A stretch of 64,000 bases of DNA. It comes from Bacillus sp. SKDU12. Lineage in GTDB: Bacteria; Bacillota; Bacilli; Bacillales; Bacillaceae. Made by a program: the position numbers and the translations under genes. Positions 44,327-53,956 of the stretch are shown in pieces. The notes under the pieces were generated by a model. That model made no database searches and had not been told where the DNA came from. It was given only the letters and a program-made list of their open reading frames with translations. The stretch covers positions 108,547 to 172,546 of the forward strand of contig NZ_MSRC01000011.1 in assembly GCF_010093085.1 (NCBI RefSeq), in the 5' to 3' direction. Numbering within the stretch: the first letter of the stretch is position 1; each line of letters starts with the position of its first letter.

Positions 44327-44360
44327 AAAAGAGCAAAGCGGCTGTTCGCTTTACTCTTTT
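44327..44360 (-). terminator. Terminator between rsiW and cdaA
   Basis: GAGTAAAGCG / CGCTTTGCTC region on the minus strand (one mismatch) followed by eight T, overlapping the rsiW stop codon. Confidence 0.8.
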
Positions 44361-44977
44361 TCATCCGAGTGTAATACCTTGACGACACTTTTACCCGCAG
44401 ACTTCATCTTGTACCATGTCCAGTCGAATAATTGATTGATTTCTTCAATCTGACCGGTGACTTGTCCAGCAGAGGCCATATACTTTTCGCCGTTTACAAC
44501 GGTTACATCCCCGTCTATTTTGCCTTTAATGATCAGCTTTCCGTTTTTAACAGTCACATCGCCTTTGACCGTCTCACCTTCCGGCACAGTCACGATGTGG
44601 TTTTGCACCACAAGATTCGGCTGCTTAGATACGCTGAAGTTTTGGTCATTATGCCAGCTGTTAAAAAAACCTCCGCCCATCAAAATGATGAATACCGCAG
44701 CAGCTGCGATAACAGGATGGGTTCTGAACCATCTTTTCACAGAGGCTCTTTTCTTCTCCTTCGGCAATTTCGCCATGACATTAGCGGTAAAATCCGCGGG
44801 GGCTTCAACATGCGATGTGCTCCGGACGAGCGCGATCGATTTTTCCATCTCGTAAAAATGCTTTCGGCATTTCTCGCATGTCTCCAGATGTTCATTTAAT
44901 ATCTGTTCATCTTTTGGAAGGATATCTCCATCAAGATGCATATGCATAAGCTGCACAATTTGTTCAGGACAGCTCAT
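44351..44977 (-). CDS. rsiW: Anti-sigma-W factor
   Basis: 208 residues. The cytosolic part has the zinc anti-sigma signature (NEHLETCEKCRKH near 30, H-x3-C-x2-C). One membrane helix (HPVIAAAAVFIILMGGGFF near 90) leads to an outside domain with VNGEKYMASAGQVTGQI. It holds SigW until PrsW and RasP cleave it under envelope stress. It starts 13 bases after sigW. Confidence 0.95.
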   Translation of the reverse strand: MSCPEQIVQLMHMHLDGDILPKDEQILNEHLETCEKCRKHFYEMEKSIALVRSTSHVEAPADFTANVMAKLPKEKKRASVKRWFRTHPVIAAAAVFIILMGGGFFNSWHNDQNFSVSKQPNLVVQNHIVTVPEGETVKGDVTVKNGKLIIKGKIDGDVTVVNGEKYMASAGQVTGQIEEINQLFDWTWYKMKSAGKSVVKVLHSDEKE

Positions 44978-44990
44978 TTCATCACCCCAC

Positions 44991-45554
44991 TTAAAGATCT
45001 CTTAATTGTTTTCTAAGAGCCTCTCTGCCCCTATGGATACGTGTTTTCACAGTTCCCACAGGAATGTTCAAGATCTCGCCGATTTCAATTAATGAGAGTT
45101 CGTCGATATACTTTAATACGATGACTGTTCTGTATTTGTCAGGAAGCTTTAAAATTTTCTGCTGAATCGTGTTCGAGAGTTCCAGGGACACTACTTCATC
45201 TTCTGGCAAAACTCCATCTGCGGCAATTTGCGAATACATGGTCAGACCTTCTGTACCAGCCACCTTTGCATCGAGGTAATAATCCGGCTTCTTTTTGCGA
45301 ATACGGTCAATTGTTAAATTGGTCGCGATTCGATAAAGCCAAGTTGAAAATTTCCGGTTAATATCAAAACTGTCGATATTAACGTACGCTCTGATAAAAG
45401 CCTCTTGTGCAATGTCTTCCGCCTCATGCACATTGCCAAGCATACGGTAGCAAAGCTGATAAATCTTATCCTTGTAAATATCTACGATGTCCGCAAATGC
45501 ATCTTGGTCGCCTTTTTTGACTTGTTTAATTCTTTTTTTAATCATTATTTCCAT
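44991..45554 (-). CDS. sigW: ECF sigma factor SigW
   Basis: 187 residues with region 2 (GNVHEAEDIAQEAFIRAYVN, then KFSTWLYRIATNLTIDRIR) and region 4 (LPDKYRTVIVLKYIDELSLI, IPVGTVKTRIHRGREALRK). It directs the envelope and antimicrobial peptide stress regulon. Its own promoter shows a perfect SigW consensus. Confidence 0.97.
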   Translation of the reverse strand: MEIMIKKRIKQVKKGDQDAFADIVDIYKDKIYQLCYRMLGNVHEAEDIAQEAFIRAYVNIDSFDINRKFSTWLYRIATNLTIDRIRKKKPDYYLDAKVAGTEGLTMYSQIAADGVLPEDEVVSLELSNTIQQKILKLPDKYRTVIVLKYIDELSLIEIGEILNIPVGTVKTRIHRGREALRKQLRDL

Positions 45555-45590
45555 ATTTATCTAACCTCTGCCTTCACCGGTCTGTATGTA

Positions 45591-45616
45591 TACGAGCTTC
45601 GTTTCAAAAGGTTTCA
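45591..45616 (-). promoter_or_regulatory. SigW autoregulatory promoter
   Basis: TGAAAC (45611-45616), 16 bases, CGTA (45591-45594) on the minus strand, the exact SigW consensus. Confidence 0.9.
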
Positions 45617-45752
45617 ATTTTTTATAAAATAAGTTTAACAAATTTTTGGCAGGGTGTAGATGGTAATTCGTGAATAAACTACCTTAACATATTTTTAAAA
45701 TTATTATACAGACTGAACAGTTAGAAGTTGAAATTATTTTAAAATAGAAAAA

Positions 45753-45777
45753 AGACACCTTTTGGTCAAAGGTGTCT
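45753..45777 (-). terminator. Terminator of the tRNA operon
   Basis: AGACACCTTT / AAAGGTGTCT with a short loop followed by TTTTTT on the minus strand, just past tRNA-Gln. Confidence 0.9.
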
Positions 45778-45782
45778 GTGAC

Positions 45783-45853
45783 TGGGCTAGCTGGATTCGA
45801 ACCAACGCATGACGGAGTCAAAGTCCGTTGCCTTACCGCTTGGCTATAGCCCA
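45783..45853 (-). tRNA. tRNA-Gln (UUG)
   Basis: Cloverleaf with acceptor TGGGCTA/TAGCCCA, anticodon loop CTTTGAC and T-loop GGTTCGAATCC. CCA is not encoded (AGTCA follows). Confidence 0.93.
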
Positions 45854-45860
45854 ATAATGG

Positions 45861-45942
45861 TGGAGGGGGGCAGATTCGAACTGCCGAACCCTGAGGGAGC
45901 GGATTTACAGTCCGCCGCGTTTAGCCACTTCGCTACCCCTCC
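45861..45942 (-). tRNA. tRNA-Tyr (GUA)
   Basis: Acceptor GGAGGGG/CCCCTCC, anticodon loop CTGTAAA and a long variable arm typical of bacterial tRNA-Tyr; the gene is followed by CCA. Confidence 0.95.
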
Positions 45943-45962
45943 ATATTCATGTGAGAAAACAG

Positions 45963-46035
<73 letters not shown>

Positions 46036-46042
46036 AAGATGG

Positions 46043-46115
46043 TGGAGGATGACGGGCTCGAACCGCCGACCCTCTGCTTGTAAGGCAGATGCTCTCCCAG
46101 CTGAGCTAATCCTCC
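46043..46115 (-). tRNA. tRNA-Val (UAC)
   Basis: Acceptor GGAGGAT/ATCCTCC, anticodon loop CTTACAA, T-loop GGTTCGAGCCC, encoded CCA. Confidence 0.95.
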
Positions 46116-46121
46116 AAATGG

Positions 46122-46193
46122 TGACCCGTACGGGATTCGAACCCGTGTTACCGCCGTGAAAGGGCGGTGTCTTAACCGCTTGACCAACGGGCC
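46122..46193 (-). tRNA. tRNA-Glu (UUC)
   Basis: Acceptor GGCCCGT/ACGGGTC, anticodon loop CTTTCAC, T-loop GGTTCGAATCC, encoded CCA. First of the Glu-Val-Thr-Tyr-Gln operon, equal to trnSL of B. subtilis. Confidence 0.95.
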
Positions 46194-46223
46194 GTTTGTG
46201 TTCTCGTCGAGCTGACAAAAGTT

Positions 46224-46253
46224 ATTATATACAGGTTAATGCATGTTTGTAAA
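46224..46253 (-). promoter_or_regulatory. Promoter of the tRNA operon
   Basis: TTTACA (46248-46253), spacer 18, TATAAT (46224-46229) on the minus strand, about 35 bases before tRNA-Glu. Confidence 0.75.
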
Positions 46254-46374
46254 GAGAAAAATTATTTTTTTTATTTTCAAACTTTTTAACTCCTTTTTTA
46301 ACTGAAAAAGCCTCCCGCCATTCCTCATTTATTTTATGATAGAGACAAGCAAAGGCATGAGAGGGGAAACCACT

Positions 46375-46830
46375 ATGATTCTAGTCAGTTCTTGCCTTGG
46401 GGGCATTGAATGCAGATATAACGGCTCACATGCAGCATCAGAGAAAATCAGAAAACTTGTCGATCAAAAGAAAGCAGTCATGGCATGTCCTGAGCTCCTC
46501 GGCGGCTTCTCAACTCCCCGTGAACCTGCTGAAATCATCGGAGGCACCGGTGAGGATGTTCTTAATGGGACCGCAAAAATCGTGACAGCTTCCGGTGAAG
46601 ATGTAACCAAATTATATATGGAAGGCGCATCTAAAACATTAGCTTACGCAAAAGAAATCAATGCCTCTGCCATCATATTAAAAGAAAACAGCCCATCATG
46701 CGGAAGCGGTTTTATCTATAATGGCACATTTACCGGAAAAAAAACCCCCGGCAGCGGAGTAACTGCCGCTCTGTTAAAACAAGCAGGCTACCGCGTTATT
46801 TCCGAAAATCAGCTAGACGATATATTGTAA
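46375..46830 (+). CDS. ybbK: DUF523 family protein
   Basis: 151 residues from ATG 46375 with GAGAGGGG before it. The conserved cysteine pattern of DUF523 is visible: SSCLGGIECRYNG at the start, ACPELLGGFSTPREPAE near 40 and LKENSPSCGSGFIYNG near 105. The cysteines may bind a metal cluster or act in sulfur or thiouridine chemistry; the function in Bacillus is not established. It is coupled to ybbJ by a 12-base gap. Confidence 0.85.
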   Translation: MILVSSCLGGIECRYNGSHAASEKIRKLVDQKKAVMACPELLGGFSTPREPAEIIGGTGEDVLNGTAKIVTASGEDVTKLYMEGASKTLAYAKEINASAIILKENSPSCGSGFIYNGTFTGKKTPGSGVTAALLKQAGYRVISENQLDDIL

Positions 46831-46842
46831 GGAGGTCTCCAC

Positions 46843-47325
46843 ATGACTCTAGACATTTCTTTATCCTTCTATAAGCCCGAACACTTATCAGAGCTTGAAT
46901 CATTCAAGCTAAATAATGATGACAAACGCTTTACCTCTCTCCCCAAAGAGGTGCTGACTCAGGCCCTGAGCATACGGGACCGGTATCCGGTTGTCATCTT
47001 AAACGACAATCTGCCAATTGGTTTTTTCATTTTACATACATCAAAAGAAACGCTTGAGCCCTATTCTAACAATCCATTTGCCTTACTGCTAAGTTCTCTT
47101 TCTTTAAATGCTGTTCATCAAGGAAAAGGCTATGCGAAAAAAGCAATGCTTCTGCTTCCCTCTTTTGTGAGCGGTTATTTTCCATGGTGCGATGAAATGA
47201 TTCTGGCCGTCAACCATCTGAACACTCGCGCAAAGCACCTTTATATGAAATGCGGGTTCATTGATAAAGGCAGGAGAAGAATCGGACCGCTTGGAGAACA
47301 GCTAGTTCTTCATTATTTCTTATAG
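46843..47325 (+). CDS. ybbJ: GNAT family N-acetyltransferase
   Basis: 160 residues with the GNAT fold: ILNDNLPIGFFILH (strands), the acetyl-CoA loop HQGKGYAKKAMLLL near residue 92 (Q/R-x-x-G-x-G/A) and the C-terminal LNTRAKHLYMKCGFIDKGRR. Substrate unknown. AAGGAGG precedes the ATG. Matches YbbJ upstream of murQ. Confidence 0.85.
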   Translation: MTLDISLSFYKPEHLSELESFKLNNDDKRFTSLPKEVLTQALSIRDRYPVVILNDNLPIGFFILHTSKETLEPYSNNPFALLLSSLSLNAVHQGKGYAKKAMLLLPSFVSGYFPWCDEMILAVNHLNTRAKHLYMKCGFIDKGRRRIGPLGEQLVLHYFL

Positions 47326-47327
47326 AC

Positions 47328-47350
47328 GTATTGAAATAAAATTTCAATAC
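47328..47350. promoter_or_regulatory. Perfect inverted repeat upstream of murQ (candidate MurR operator)
   Basis: GTATTGAAAT-AAA-ATTTCAATAC, ten perfect pairs around three bases, just after the ybbJ stop. It could act as a weak terminator, but it lacks a T-run. The TGAAAT...ATTTCA core is of the form used by RpiR-family repressors such as MurR, encoded in the operon. Confidence 0.45.
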
Positions 47351-47363
47351 TATAAAAACATAG

Positions 47364-47393
47364 TTGAAATATCACAACAGAAATGAATATACT
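47364..47393 (+). promoter_or_regulatory. Promoter of the murQ operon
   Basis: TTGAAA (47364-47369), spacer 18, TATACT (47388-47393), followed after about 25 bases by the GGGGG ribosome site of murQ. Confidence 0.5.
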
Positions 47394-47429
47394 GAATATT
47401 GAATATACGATAAAGCAGGGGGCATCCTC

Positions 47430-48344
47430 ATGTCAAAACCATTAGACCTTCACCGTCTTACAACGGAATCCCGCAATAGCCAAACAACCGACATTCACAA
47501 GGCAAACACTCTCGGTATCCTCAAAATGATTAACAACGAAGATTTGAAAGTCGCTGCTGCCGTACAGCAGGTTCTCCCCGACATTCAAACAGCTGTAGAC
47601 TGCGCGTACGACTCGTTTCAAAATGGAGGCCGGCTCATCTACATAGGCGCCGGTACAAGCGGAAGACTCGGTGTCATGGATGCCGTCGAATGTCCTCCCA
47701 CCTATAGTGTAAGCCGAGACCAGGTCATCGGAATCATGGCTGGCGGCCCCAAAGCATTTTTGCAGGCGACCGAAGGAATTGAAGATAGTGAAGAAGCAGG
47801 AGCTGAGGATTTAAAAAACATACACCTCACTTCTAACGACACTGTCCTCGCCGTCGCGGCAAGCGGCCGCACACCATATGCGGCAGGCGCCCTAACATAT
47901 GCCCGCAAAGCCGGAGCACACACCATCGCCCTTACCAGTAATAAAAATTCCGCCATCAGCAAGAATGCCGATCACAGCATTGAGGTTGTCGTTGGACCTG
48001 AAGCTATTACAGGATCAACACGTATGAAAGCGGCAACCGCTCATAAAATGATTCTAAACATGATATCTACCGCTGTAATGGTCAAAATCGGCAAGGTTTA
48101 CGAAAACTTGATGGTAGACGTCAACGTCAGTAATAACAAACTAAAAGAACGTGCCATCAGTATCATCCAAAGCCTCACCAATGCCCCATACGACACAGCC
48201 AAGCATACTCTGGAACAAGCCAATTATCACGTCAAAACAGCAATCGTCATGCTCAAAACAAACACAGATCAGGAACAAGCAAAGACATTGCTCGATGAAG
48301 CGAACGGTTTCATAGACAAAGCAATCGAAAATGACCATCCATGA
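47430..48344 (+). CDS. murQ: N-acetylmuramic acid 6-phosphate etherase
   Basis: 304 residues with one SIS domain: [20 protein letters not shown] near 68, [13 protein letters not shown] near 150 and [20 protein letters not shown] near 190, the region of the catalytic glutamate and sugar binding. It splits the lactyl ether of MurNAc-6-P to GlcNAc-6-P and lactate in the cytosol. First gene of the MurNAc operon (old name ybbI). Confidence 0.95.
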   Translation: MSKPLDLHRLTTESRNSQTTDIHKANTLGILKMINNEDLKVAAAVQQVLPDIQTAVDCAYDSFQNGGRLIYIGAGTSGRLGVMDAVECPPTYSVSRDQVIGIMAGGPKAFLQATEGIEDSEEAGAEDLKNIHLTSNDTVLAVAASGRTPYAAGALTYARKAGAHTIALTSNKNSAISKNADHSIEVVVGPEAITGSTRMKAATAHKMILNMISTAVMVKIGKVYENLMVDVNVSNNKLKERAISIIQSLTNAPYDTAKHTLEQANYHVKTAIVMLKTNTDQEQAKTLLDEANGFIDKAIENDHP

Positions 48345-48360
48345 TAAGGAGAGAGCAGGA

Positions 48361-49212
48361 ATGGCAACAGGCGGTTTAACGATCATCCAATCAATGAAGC
48401 ACAAGCTCCCTCCATCCGAACGCAGAATTGCGGATTATATCCTAACTCATCCCCACAAAGCAATAGAAACCACTGTCAGCGAGATCAGCACATTAGCCAA
48501 TTCAAGTGACGCTGCCGTTATCAGGCTCTGCAAATCACTCGGACTAAAAGGATTTCAAGATTTAAAAATGAGAGTAGCAGGCGACCTGGCAAAGCCTGCT
48601 GTACAAGGCTACCGGGACATTGCGCCTTACGAACCGCTGTCCTCCATTTCTGAAAAAACAGCCGGCAACGCCATTCAAGCCATACAGGATACTTCAGACC
48701 TGATGGACTACAAAGTGCTTGAACGAGCGGTTTCCCTGCTTCTCAAAGCCCCTACCGTGCATTTTATCGGTGTCGGAGCCTCCGGCATTGTCGCCAAGGA
48801 CGCCCAGCAAAAGTGGCTTCGCATTCATAAACAATCAACCGCGTTCACAGACACTCATCTTGTGGCGTCATTAATCGCAAATGCAGATAAGGATGACATC
48901 GTATTCGCCATTTCATTTTCGGGTGAGACGCAGGAAATCATAGAATTGCTCACAATGGCTAAGGAAAAAGGCATCACAACGATCAGCCTCACACAATTCA
49001 GCCAGACATCCATCTCCGCACTGGCTGATGTCCCGTTGTACACAGCACATTCCAACGAAGCCTTGCTTCGAAGCGCAGCCACTTCCTCCCGCCTCGCCCA
49101 GCTTTTTATGATTGATGTTTTGTTTTTAGGCATGGCGGCTGAGCAGTATGAAGAAACAACCGGTTATATCGATAAAACGAGAGCAGCCATACAATCTATG
49201 AGAAAAAAATAG
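48361..49212 (+). CDS. murR: RpiR-family repressor of MurNAc use
   Basis: 283 residues from ATG 48361. The N-terminal helix-turn-helix of the RpiR type (STLANSSDAAVIRLCKSLGL near 47) is followed by a SIS sugar-sensing domain (VHFIGVGASGIVAKDAQQKW, then AISFSGETQEIIELL). It probably senses MurNAc-6-P and represses its own operon. The longer frame from 48331 overlaps murQ. Old name ybbH. Confidence 0.9.
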   Translation: MATGGLTIIQSMKHKLPPSERRIADYILTHPHKAIETTVSEISTLANSSDAAVIRLCKSLGLKGFQDLKMRVAGDLAKPAVQGYRDIAPYEPLSSISEKTAGNAIQAIQDTSDLMDYKVLERAVSLLLKAPTVHFIGVGASGIVAKDAQQKWLRIHKQSTAFTDTHLVASLIANADKDDIVFAISFSGETQEIIELLTMAKEKGITTISLTQFSQTSISALADVPLYTAHSNEALLRSAATSSRLAQLFMIDVLFLGMAAEQYEETTGYIDKTRAAIQSMRKK

Positions 49213-49237
49213 GACGTCTTGAAGAGGAGGGATTTTG

Positions 49238-50602
49238 ATGAGCAAAGAAAACAACTACCATCATCTCGCAAAGAAAATCCTTGCGTTATGCGGAGGAAAA
49301 CCAAACATTTCCTCGTATACGCATTGCATGACACGCCTTCGTATTACGCCTTACGATGAAAGCAAAGTTGATGTTCAGGCTTTAAGAGAGATGGACGGCG
49401 TATTTGGGGTCGTGGAAGCGGAAACCCTTCAAATCATCCTTGGCACCGGGATCGTCAATCATGTCACAGCCGCTTTCTCAAGGCTTATGTCAGCAGAAGG
49501 AACCGATATCAAAGAAGCGGCTGAAAAAAAGAAAGCCGATATAAATAGAAAAAATGCCACTCCGTTTAAACGTTTCTTACGTAAAATCGCCAGCATCTTT
49601 ATCCCTCTCATTCCCGCCCTCGTCGCTTCCGGTTTAATCACCGGGATTACAAAAGCAATCATTCAAGCCGGATGGCTCTCTGCAGAATCACAAATCGCTA
49701 TTATCCTGACAGTCATCGGATCAGGATTGTTCACATATCTCGGCATCCTCGTCGGTATTAACGCTTCAAAAGAATTCGGCGGGACACCCGCTCTTGGGGC
49801 TCTGGCAGGAATCTTGATTATAAATCCGGAGATCGCAAAGATCAGTTTATTCGGAGAACAGCTTCTCCCGGGCAGGGGAGGCCTGATCGGAGTTCTTTTC
49901 GCAGCCATATTCATTGCATACACCGAACAACACATCCGCCGTTTTATTCCACAATCACTCGATATCATCGTCACTCCAACCATTTCTCTGTTAATCACCG
50001 GAATTGTAACGTATGTCATATTTATGCCTTTAGGCGGTTTCATTTCTGATGCTATTACATCAGGCCTTCTGTCCATTCTCGACCTCGGCGGTATAGCTGC
50101 GGGCTTTATTCTGGGCGCAACCTTCCTCCCGCTTGTCGTAACCGGTCTGCATCAAGGATTGACGCCTGTACACATGGAGCTAATCAATTCAATCAGCAAT
50201 GATCCTCTGCTCCCTATTTTGGCTATGGGAGGTGCCGGGCAGGTAGGCGCCGCCTTTGCCATTTTCGTGAAAACGAAAAAAACAACCTTGAGAAAAGCAA
50301 TCGGCGGCGGGCTTCCGTCGGGGCTGCTCGGCATTGGAGAACCCCTTATTTTCGGAGTGACGCTGCCACTTGGCCGTCCGTTTGTAACGGCATGCTTAGG
50401 AGCTGGAATCGGCGGCGCCTTTCAAGCTTATTTTCAGGTTGCTACCATCGCCATCGGGGTCTCCGGGCTGCCGCTTTCCTTTCTCGTCATGTCCTCACAG
50501 ATCATCCTATATCTCATAGGACTCTTTATTTCCTATGCGGCCGGCTTTTTATTGACCTATGCATTTGGATATAAAGAAGAAATGGCTTCACAGTTCGACT
50601 AA
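49238..50602 (+). CDS. murP: MurNAc-specific PTS transporter, EIIBC
   Basis: 454 residues. The IIB domain holds the phosphorylated cysteine in SSYTHCMTRLRI near residue 30; the IIC domain (about 110-450) has ten helices and the GLHQGLTPVH and GIGEPLIFGVTLPLG sugar-binding loops. No IIA domain, so it borrows one from another PTS. It imports MurNAc as MurNAc-6-P for MurQ. GAGGAGG precedes ATG 49238. Old name ybbF. Confidence 0.93.
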   Translation: MSKENNYHHLAKKILALCGGKPNISSYTHCMTRLRITPYDESKVDVQALREMDGVFGVVEAETLQIILGTGIVNHVTAAFSRLMSAEGTDIKEAAEKKKADINRKNATPFKRFLRKIASIFIPLIPALVASGLITGITKAIIQAGWLSAESQIAIILTVIGSGLFTYLGILVGINASKEFGGTPALGALAGILIINPEIAKISLFGEQLLPGRGGLIGVLFAAIFIAYTEQHIRRFIPQSLDIIVTPTISLLITGIVTYVIFMPLGGFISDAITSGLLSILDLGGIAAGFILGATFLPLVVTGLHQGLTPVHMELINSISNDPLLPILAMGGAGQVGAAFAIFVKTKKTTLRKAIGGGLPSGLLGIGEPLIFGVTLPLGRPFVTACLGAGIGGAFQAYFQVATIAIGVSGLPLSFLVMSSQIILYLIGLFISYAAGFLLTYAFGYKEEMASQFD

Positions 50603-50658
50603 TTGGTTTCTATTCTAGGGATAGTAAGCAAGATAGAAACACAGAAAGGAGCAAGCCA

Positions 50659-51987
50659 GTGAAAACAAAAACACTGTCCTTACTCAGTGCCATTTTAACC
50701 CTATCTATACTGGCGCCGCCAAACGAAACCTTCGCGCAAACAGCAGACAACCAATTCAAGCCGAAAAACATAAATACAGAAACCGGACGATTCTCGCTGA
50801 AGAAACTACGGAAGGTTGATCAGATGATAGAACGGGATGTTGCGGCAGGATTTCCAGGCGCCGTTCTCGTCGTCGTGAAGGATGGCCGCATTATAAAAAA
50901 GGAAGCATACGGCTACAGTAAAAAATACGAAGAAACAGAGCTGCTGCGCCGTCCGGCCAAAATGAAAACCCGCGCGATGTTTGACTTGGCCTCAAACACA
51001 AAAATGTACGCAACGAATTTTGCATTGCAGCGCTTAGTCAGCCAAGGAAAACTCGACGTTTATGAAAAGGTATCTGCTTATTTACCTGATTTCAAGGATC
51101 TGCCAGAAGACCTTGTGAAAGGAAAAGACAAGATTCGTGTCATTGATGTCCTCCAGCACAAATCAGGGCTCCCCTCGAGCTTTTACTTTTACACGCCCGA
51201 AAAGGCAGGCAGGTACTATTCACAGGAGCGGGACAAAACAATCGAATATTTGACGAAAATCCCGCTCGAATATCAAACAGGGACAAAACACGTATACAGT
51301 GACATCGGATATATGCTTCTCGGCTGCATTGTCGAAAGCCTCACCGGTATACCGCTTGATGTCTACGCGGAGCAAGAGCTTTACAAGCCGCTGAAGCTGA
51401 AACATACCTTGTACAATCCGTTGAAAAAAAGCTTTAAACCAAAACAGTTCGCAGCTACTGAACGTATGGGCAATACACGGGACGGCGCTATTTATTTCCC
51501 TAACATCCGTACACACACGCTGCAAGGAGAAGTGCATGACGAAAAAGCGTTTTACTCAATGAATGGCGTGTCCGGCCATGCCGGATTGTTCTCAAATGCT
51601 GATGATATGGCTATTCTACTGCAACTCATGCTAAACAAAGGCTCCTACCGAAACGTGTCTTTATTTGATCAAAAAACTGTCGACCTATTTACAGCGTCTT
51701 CAGCAACAGATCCAACATTCGCTCTAGGCTGGCGGAGAAACGGGAGTAAAAGCGTGGAATGGATGTTTGGCCCTTATGCCAGTAAAAAAGCTTTTGGGCA
51801 TACCGGTTGGACAGGAACAGTTACCATTATTGATCCCACTTATCATTTAGGCATAGCATTGTTAACAAATAAAAAGCATTCACCAGTTGCTGATCCAGAA
51901 AAAAACCCAAATGTGTTTGAGGGTGATCAGTTTCCAACAGGCAGTTACGGGAGCGTCATTGCCGCGATCTATGAAGCGTTGGAATGA
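50659..51987 (+). CDS. amiE: Secreted serine-type N-acetylmuramyl-L-alanine amidase
   Basis: 442 residues with a signal peptide (TKTLSLLSAILTLSILAPP, cut near FAQ-T). A beta-lactamase-like domain follows: catalytic SNTK (in MFDLASNTKMYATN near 110), the Tyr motif HVYSDIGYM near 215 and HTGWTG near 378. It removes peptides from MurNAc-peptides released by NagZ. GTG start with AAAGGAG upstream. Old name ybbE. Confidence 0.9.
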   Translation: MKTKTLSLLSAILTLSILAPPNETFAQTADNQFKPKNINTETGRFSLKKLRKVDQMIERDVAAGFPGAVLVVVKDGRIIKKEAYGYSKKYEETELLRRPAKMKTRAMFDLASNTKMYATNFALQRLVSQGKLDVYEKVSAYLPDFKDLPEDLVKGKDKIRVIDVLQHKSGLPSSFYFYTPEKAGRYYSQERDKTIEYLTKIPLEYQTGTKHVYSDIGYMLLGCIVESLTGIPLDVYAEQELYKPLKLKHTLYNPLKKSFKPKQFAATERMGNTRDGAIYFPNIRTHTLQGEVHDEKAFYSMNGVSGHAGLFSNADDMAILLQLMLNKGSYRNVSLFDQKTVDLFTASSATDPTFALGWRRNGSKSVEWMFGPYASKKAFGHTGWTGTVTIIDPTYHLGIALLTNKKHSPVADPEKNPNVFEGDQFPTGSYGSVIAAIYEALE

Positions 51988-52014
51988 ATGATTCGACGAT
52001 AGGAGGAAGTGTTT

Positions 52015-53943
52015 ATGAAACCTTTTTTTCCGCTTATCCTTGCAGCCGTTCTTTTTCTTTCATGTTTTCTTGGCGCCAGTCAGACAAAAGTCGCCGCATC
52101 CAGCCGTTCAGCCGGTGCTAAGCAGATTGTCAACCACATGACATTAGATGAAAAACTCGGCCAAATGCTGATGCCAGATTTCAGAAATTGGCAAAAGGTG
52201 AGCGAATCGTCTCCTCAGGCCTTTACAGAAATGAATGAGGAAGTCGCCAGCCTCATCAGGAAATACCAATTTGGCGGCGTTATTCTTTTTGCAGAAAATG
52301 TAAAAACAACAAATCAAACTGTACAGCTGACAGACGCTTACCAAAAAACGAGCCCCAAAATCCCGCTCATGCTGAGTATTGATCAGGAAGGCGGCATCGT
52401 AACGAGATTAGGGGAGGGCACTCATTTCCCAGGGAATATGGCGCTCGGTGCAACCAGAAACAGAATCAATGCCTATCAGACTGGCAGCATCATTGGAAAA
52501 GAGCTTTCTGTCTTAGGCATTAATACAGATTTAAGCCCTGTCGTGGACATTAATAATAATCCTGATAATCCAGTGATCGGCGTACGGTCATTCAGCTCAA
52601 ATCGGGAACTGACAGCACGACTCGGTTTATATACGATGAAAGGGATACAGCGGCAGGATATCGCTTCTGCCCTCAAACATTTCCCGGGACATGGAGACAC
52701 GGACGTTGACAGCCATTACGGGCTGCCGCTCGTTTCCCATAATCAAGAACGGCTCCGTGAGATCGAGCTCTATCCTTTTCAAAGAGCAATTGATGCAGGT
52801 GCTGATATGGTGATGACAGCGCATGTTCAATTTCCTGCCTTTGACGACACCACTTACAAAAGCAAACTCGATGGATCGGACATTTTAGTCCCGGCGACAC
52901 TCTCGAAAAAAGTGATGACAGGTCTTCTTCGTCAGGAAATGGGCTTTTCCGGTGTCATAGTTACTGATGCTCTCAATATGAAAGCAATCGCAGATCATTT
53001 CGGCCAGGAAGAGGCTGTCGTCATGGCTGTAAAAGCTGGCGTTGATATGGCGTTGATGCCTGCCTCAGTTGCTTCTTTGAAGGAAGAACAGAAATTCGCA
53101 CGTGTCATACAAGCTTTGAAAAAAGCCGTGAAAACCGGGGACATTCCTGAACATCAAATCAACAAATCAGCTGAAAGGATCATTTCCCTGAAAATAAAAC
53201 GCGGTATATATCCAGATCGAAACGACGACAGCATAAAAGAAAAAATAGCCAAAGCCCAGAAAATTGTAGGAAGCAAGCGTCACCTGAAAGCGGAAAAAAA
53301 AATAGCGAAAAAAGCAGTAACCGTATTAAAAAATGAACAGCGCACCTTGCCGTTTAATCCTAAAAAAGACAGCAGAATCTTAATTGCCGCGCCTTACGAA
53401 GAACAAACTGCTTCGATTGAACAAACCATTCGTGATCTTATCAAGCGAAAGAAAATCAAACCCGTTTCCCTCAGCAAAGTCAATTTTGCCAACCAAGTAT
53501 TTAATACCGAGCATGAAAAACTGGTAAAAGAGGCTGACTATACCATTACCGGCTCCTATATCGTGAAGAACGATCCCGTCGTCAACGACGGTGTCATCAA
53601 CGACACCATATCAGATTCAAGCAAATGGGACACTGTATTCCCAAGAGCTGTGATGAAAGCCGCGCTGCAGCACAACAAACCATTTGTCTTAATGAGCCTG
53701 CGCAATCCATACGATGCCGCCAATTTTGAAGAAGCTAAAGCACTTATTGCGGTCTATGGCTTTAAAGGATACGTAAATGGCCAGTATCTGCAACCCAATA
53801 TTCCGGCAGGAGTGATGGCGATATTCGGTCAGGCAAAACCTAAAGGCACACTCCCAGTTGACATTCCATCAGTCACGAAGCCGGGAGACATCCTTTATCC
53901 ATATGGCTACGGATTAAATATCAAAACAGGAAAACCGCTCTAA
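52015..53943 (+). CDS. nagZ: Secreted exo-beta-N-acetylglucosaminidase (GH3)
   Basis: 642 residues from ATG 52015 with AGGAGGAA seven bases upstream. Signal peptide ([19 protein letters not shown]), then the GH3 barrel with [19 protein letters not shown] and the His-Asp dyad [18 protein letters not shown] near 224-241. The nucleophile is in [13 protein letters not shown] near 318, and a C-terminal domain (about 430-642) follows, as in B. subtilis NagZ. It cuts GlcNAc from muropeptides outside the cell. Old name ybbD. Confidence 0.95.
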   Translation: MKPFFPLILAAVLFLSCFLGASQTKVAASSRSAGAKQIVNHMTLDEKLGQMLMPDFRNWQKVSESSPQAFTEMNEEVASLIRKYQFGGVILFAENVKTTNQTVQLTDAYQKTSPKIPLMLSIDQEGGIVTRLGEGTHFPGNMALGATRNRINAYQTGSIIGKELSVLGINTDLSPVVDINNNPDNPVIGVRSFSSNRELTARLGLYTMKGIQRQDIASALKHFPGHGDTDVDSHYGLPLVSHNQERLREIELYPFQRAIDAGADMVMTAHVQFPAFDDTTYKSKLDGSDILVPATLSKKVMTGLLRQEMGFSGVIVTDALNMKAIADHFGQEEAVVMAVKAGVDMALMPASVASLKEEQKFARVIQALKKAVKTGDIPEHQINKSAERIISLKIKRGIYPDRNDDSIKEKIAKAQKIVGSKRHLKAEKKIAKKAVTVLKNEQRTLPFNPKKDSRILIAAPYEEQTASIEQTIRDLIKRKKIKPVSLSKVNFANQVFNTEHEKLVKEADYTITGSYIVKNDPVVNDGVINDTISDSSKWDTVFPRAVMKAALQHNKPFVLMSLRNPYDAANFEEAKALIAVYGFKGYVNGQYLQPNIPAGVMAIFGQAKPKGTLPVDIPSVTKPGDILYPYGYGLNIKTGKPL

Positions 53944-53956
53944 TAAGGAGGGACAC

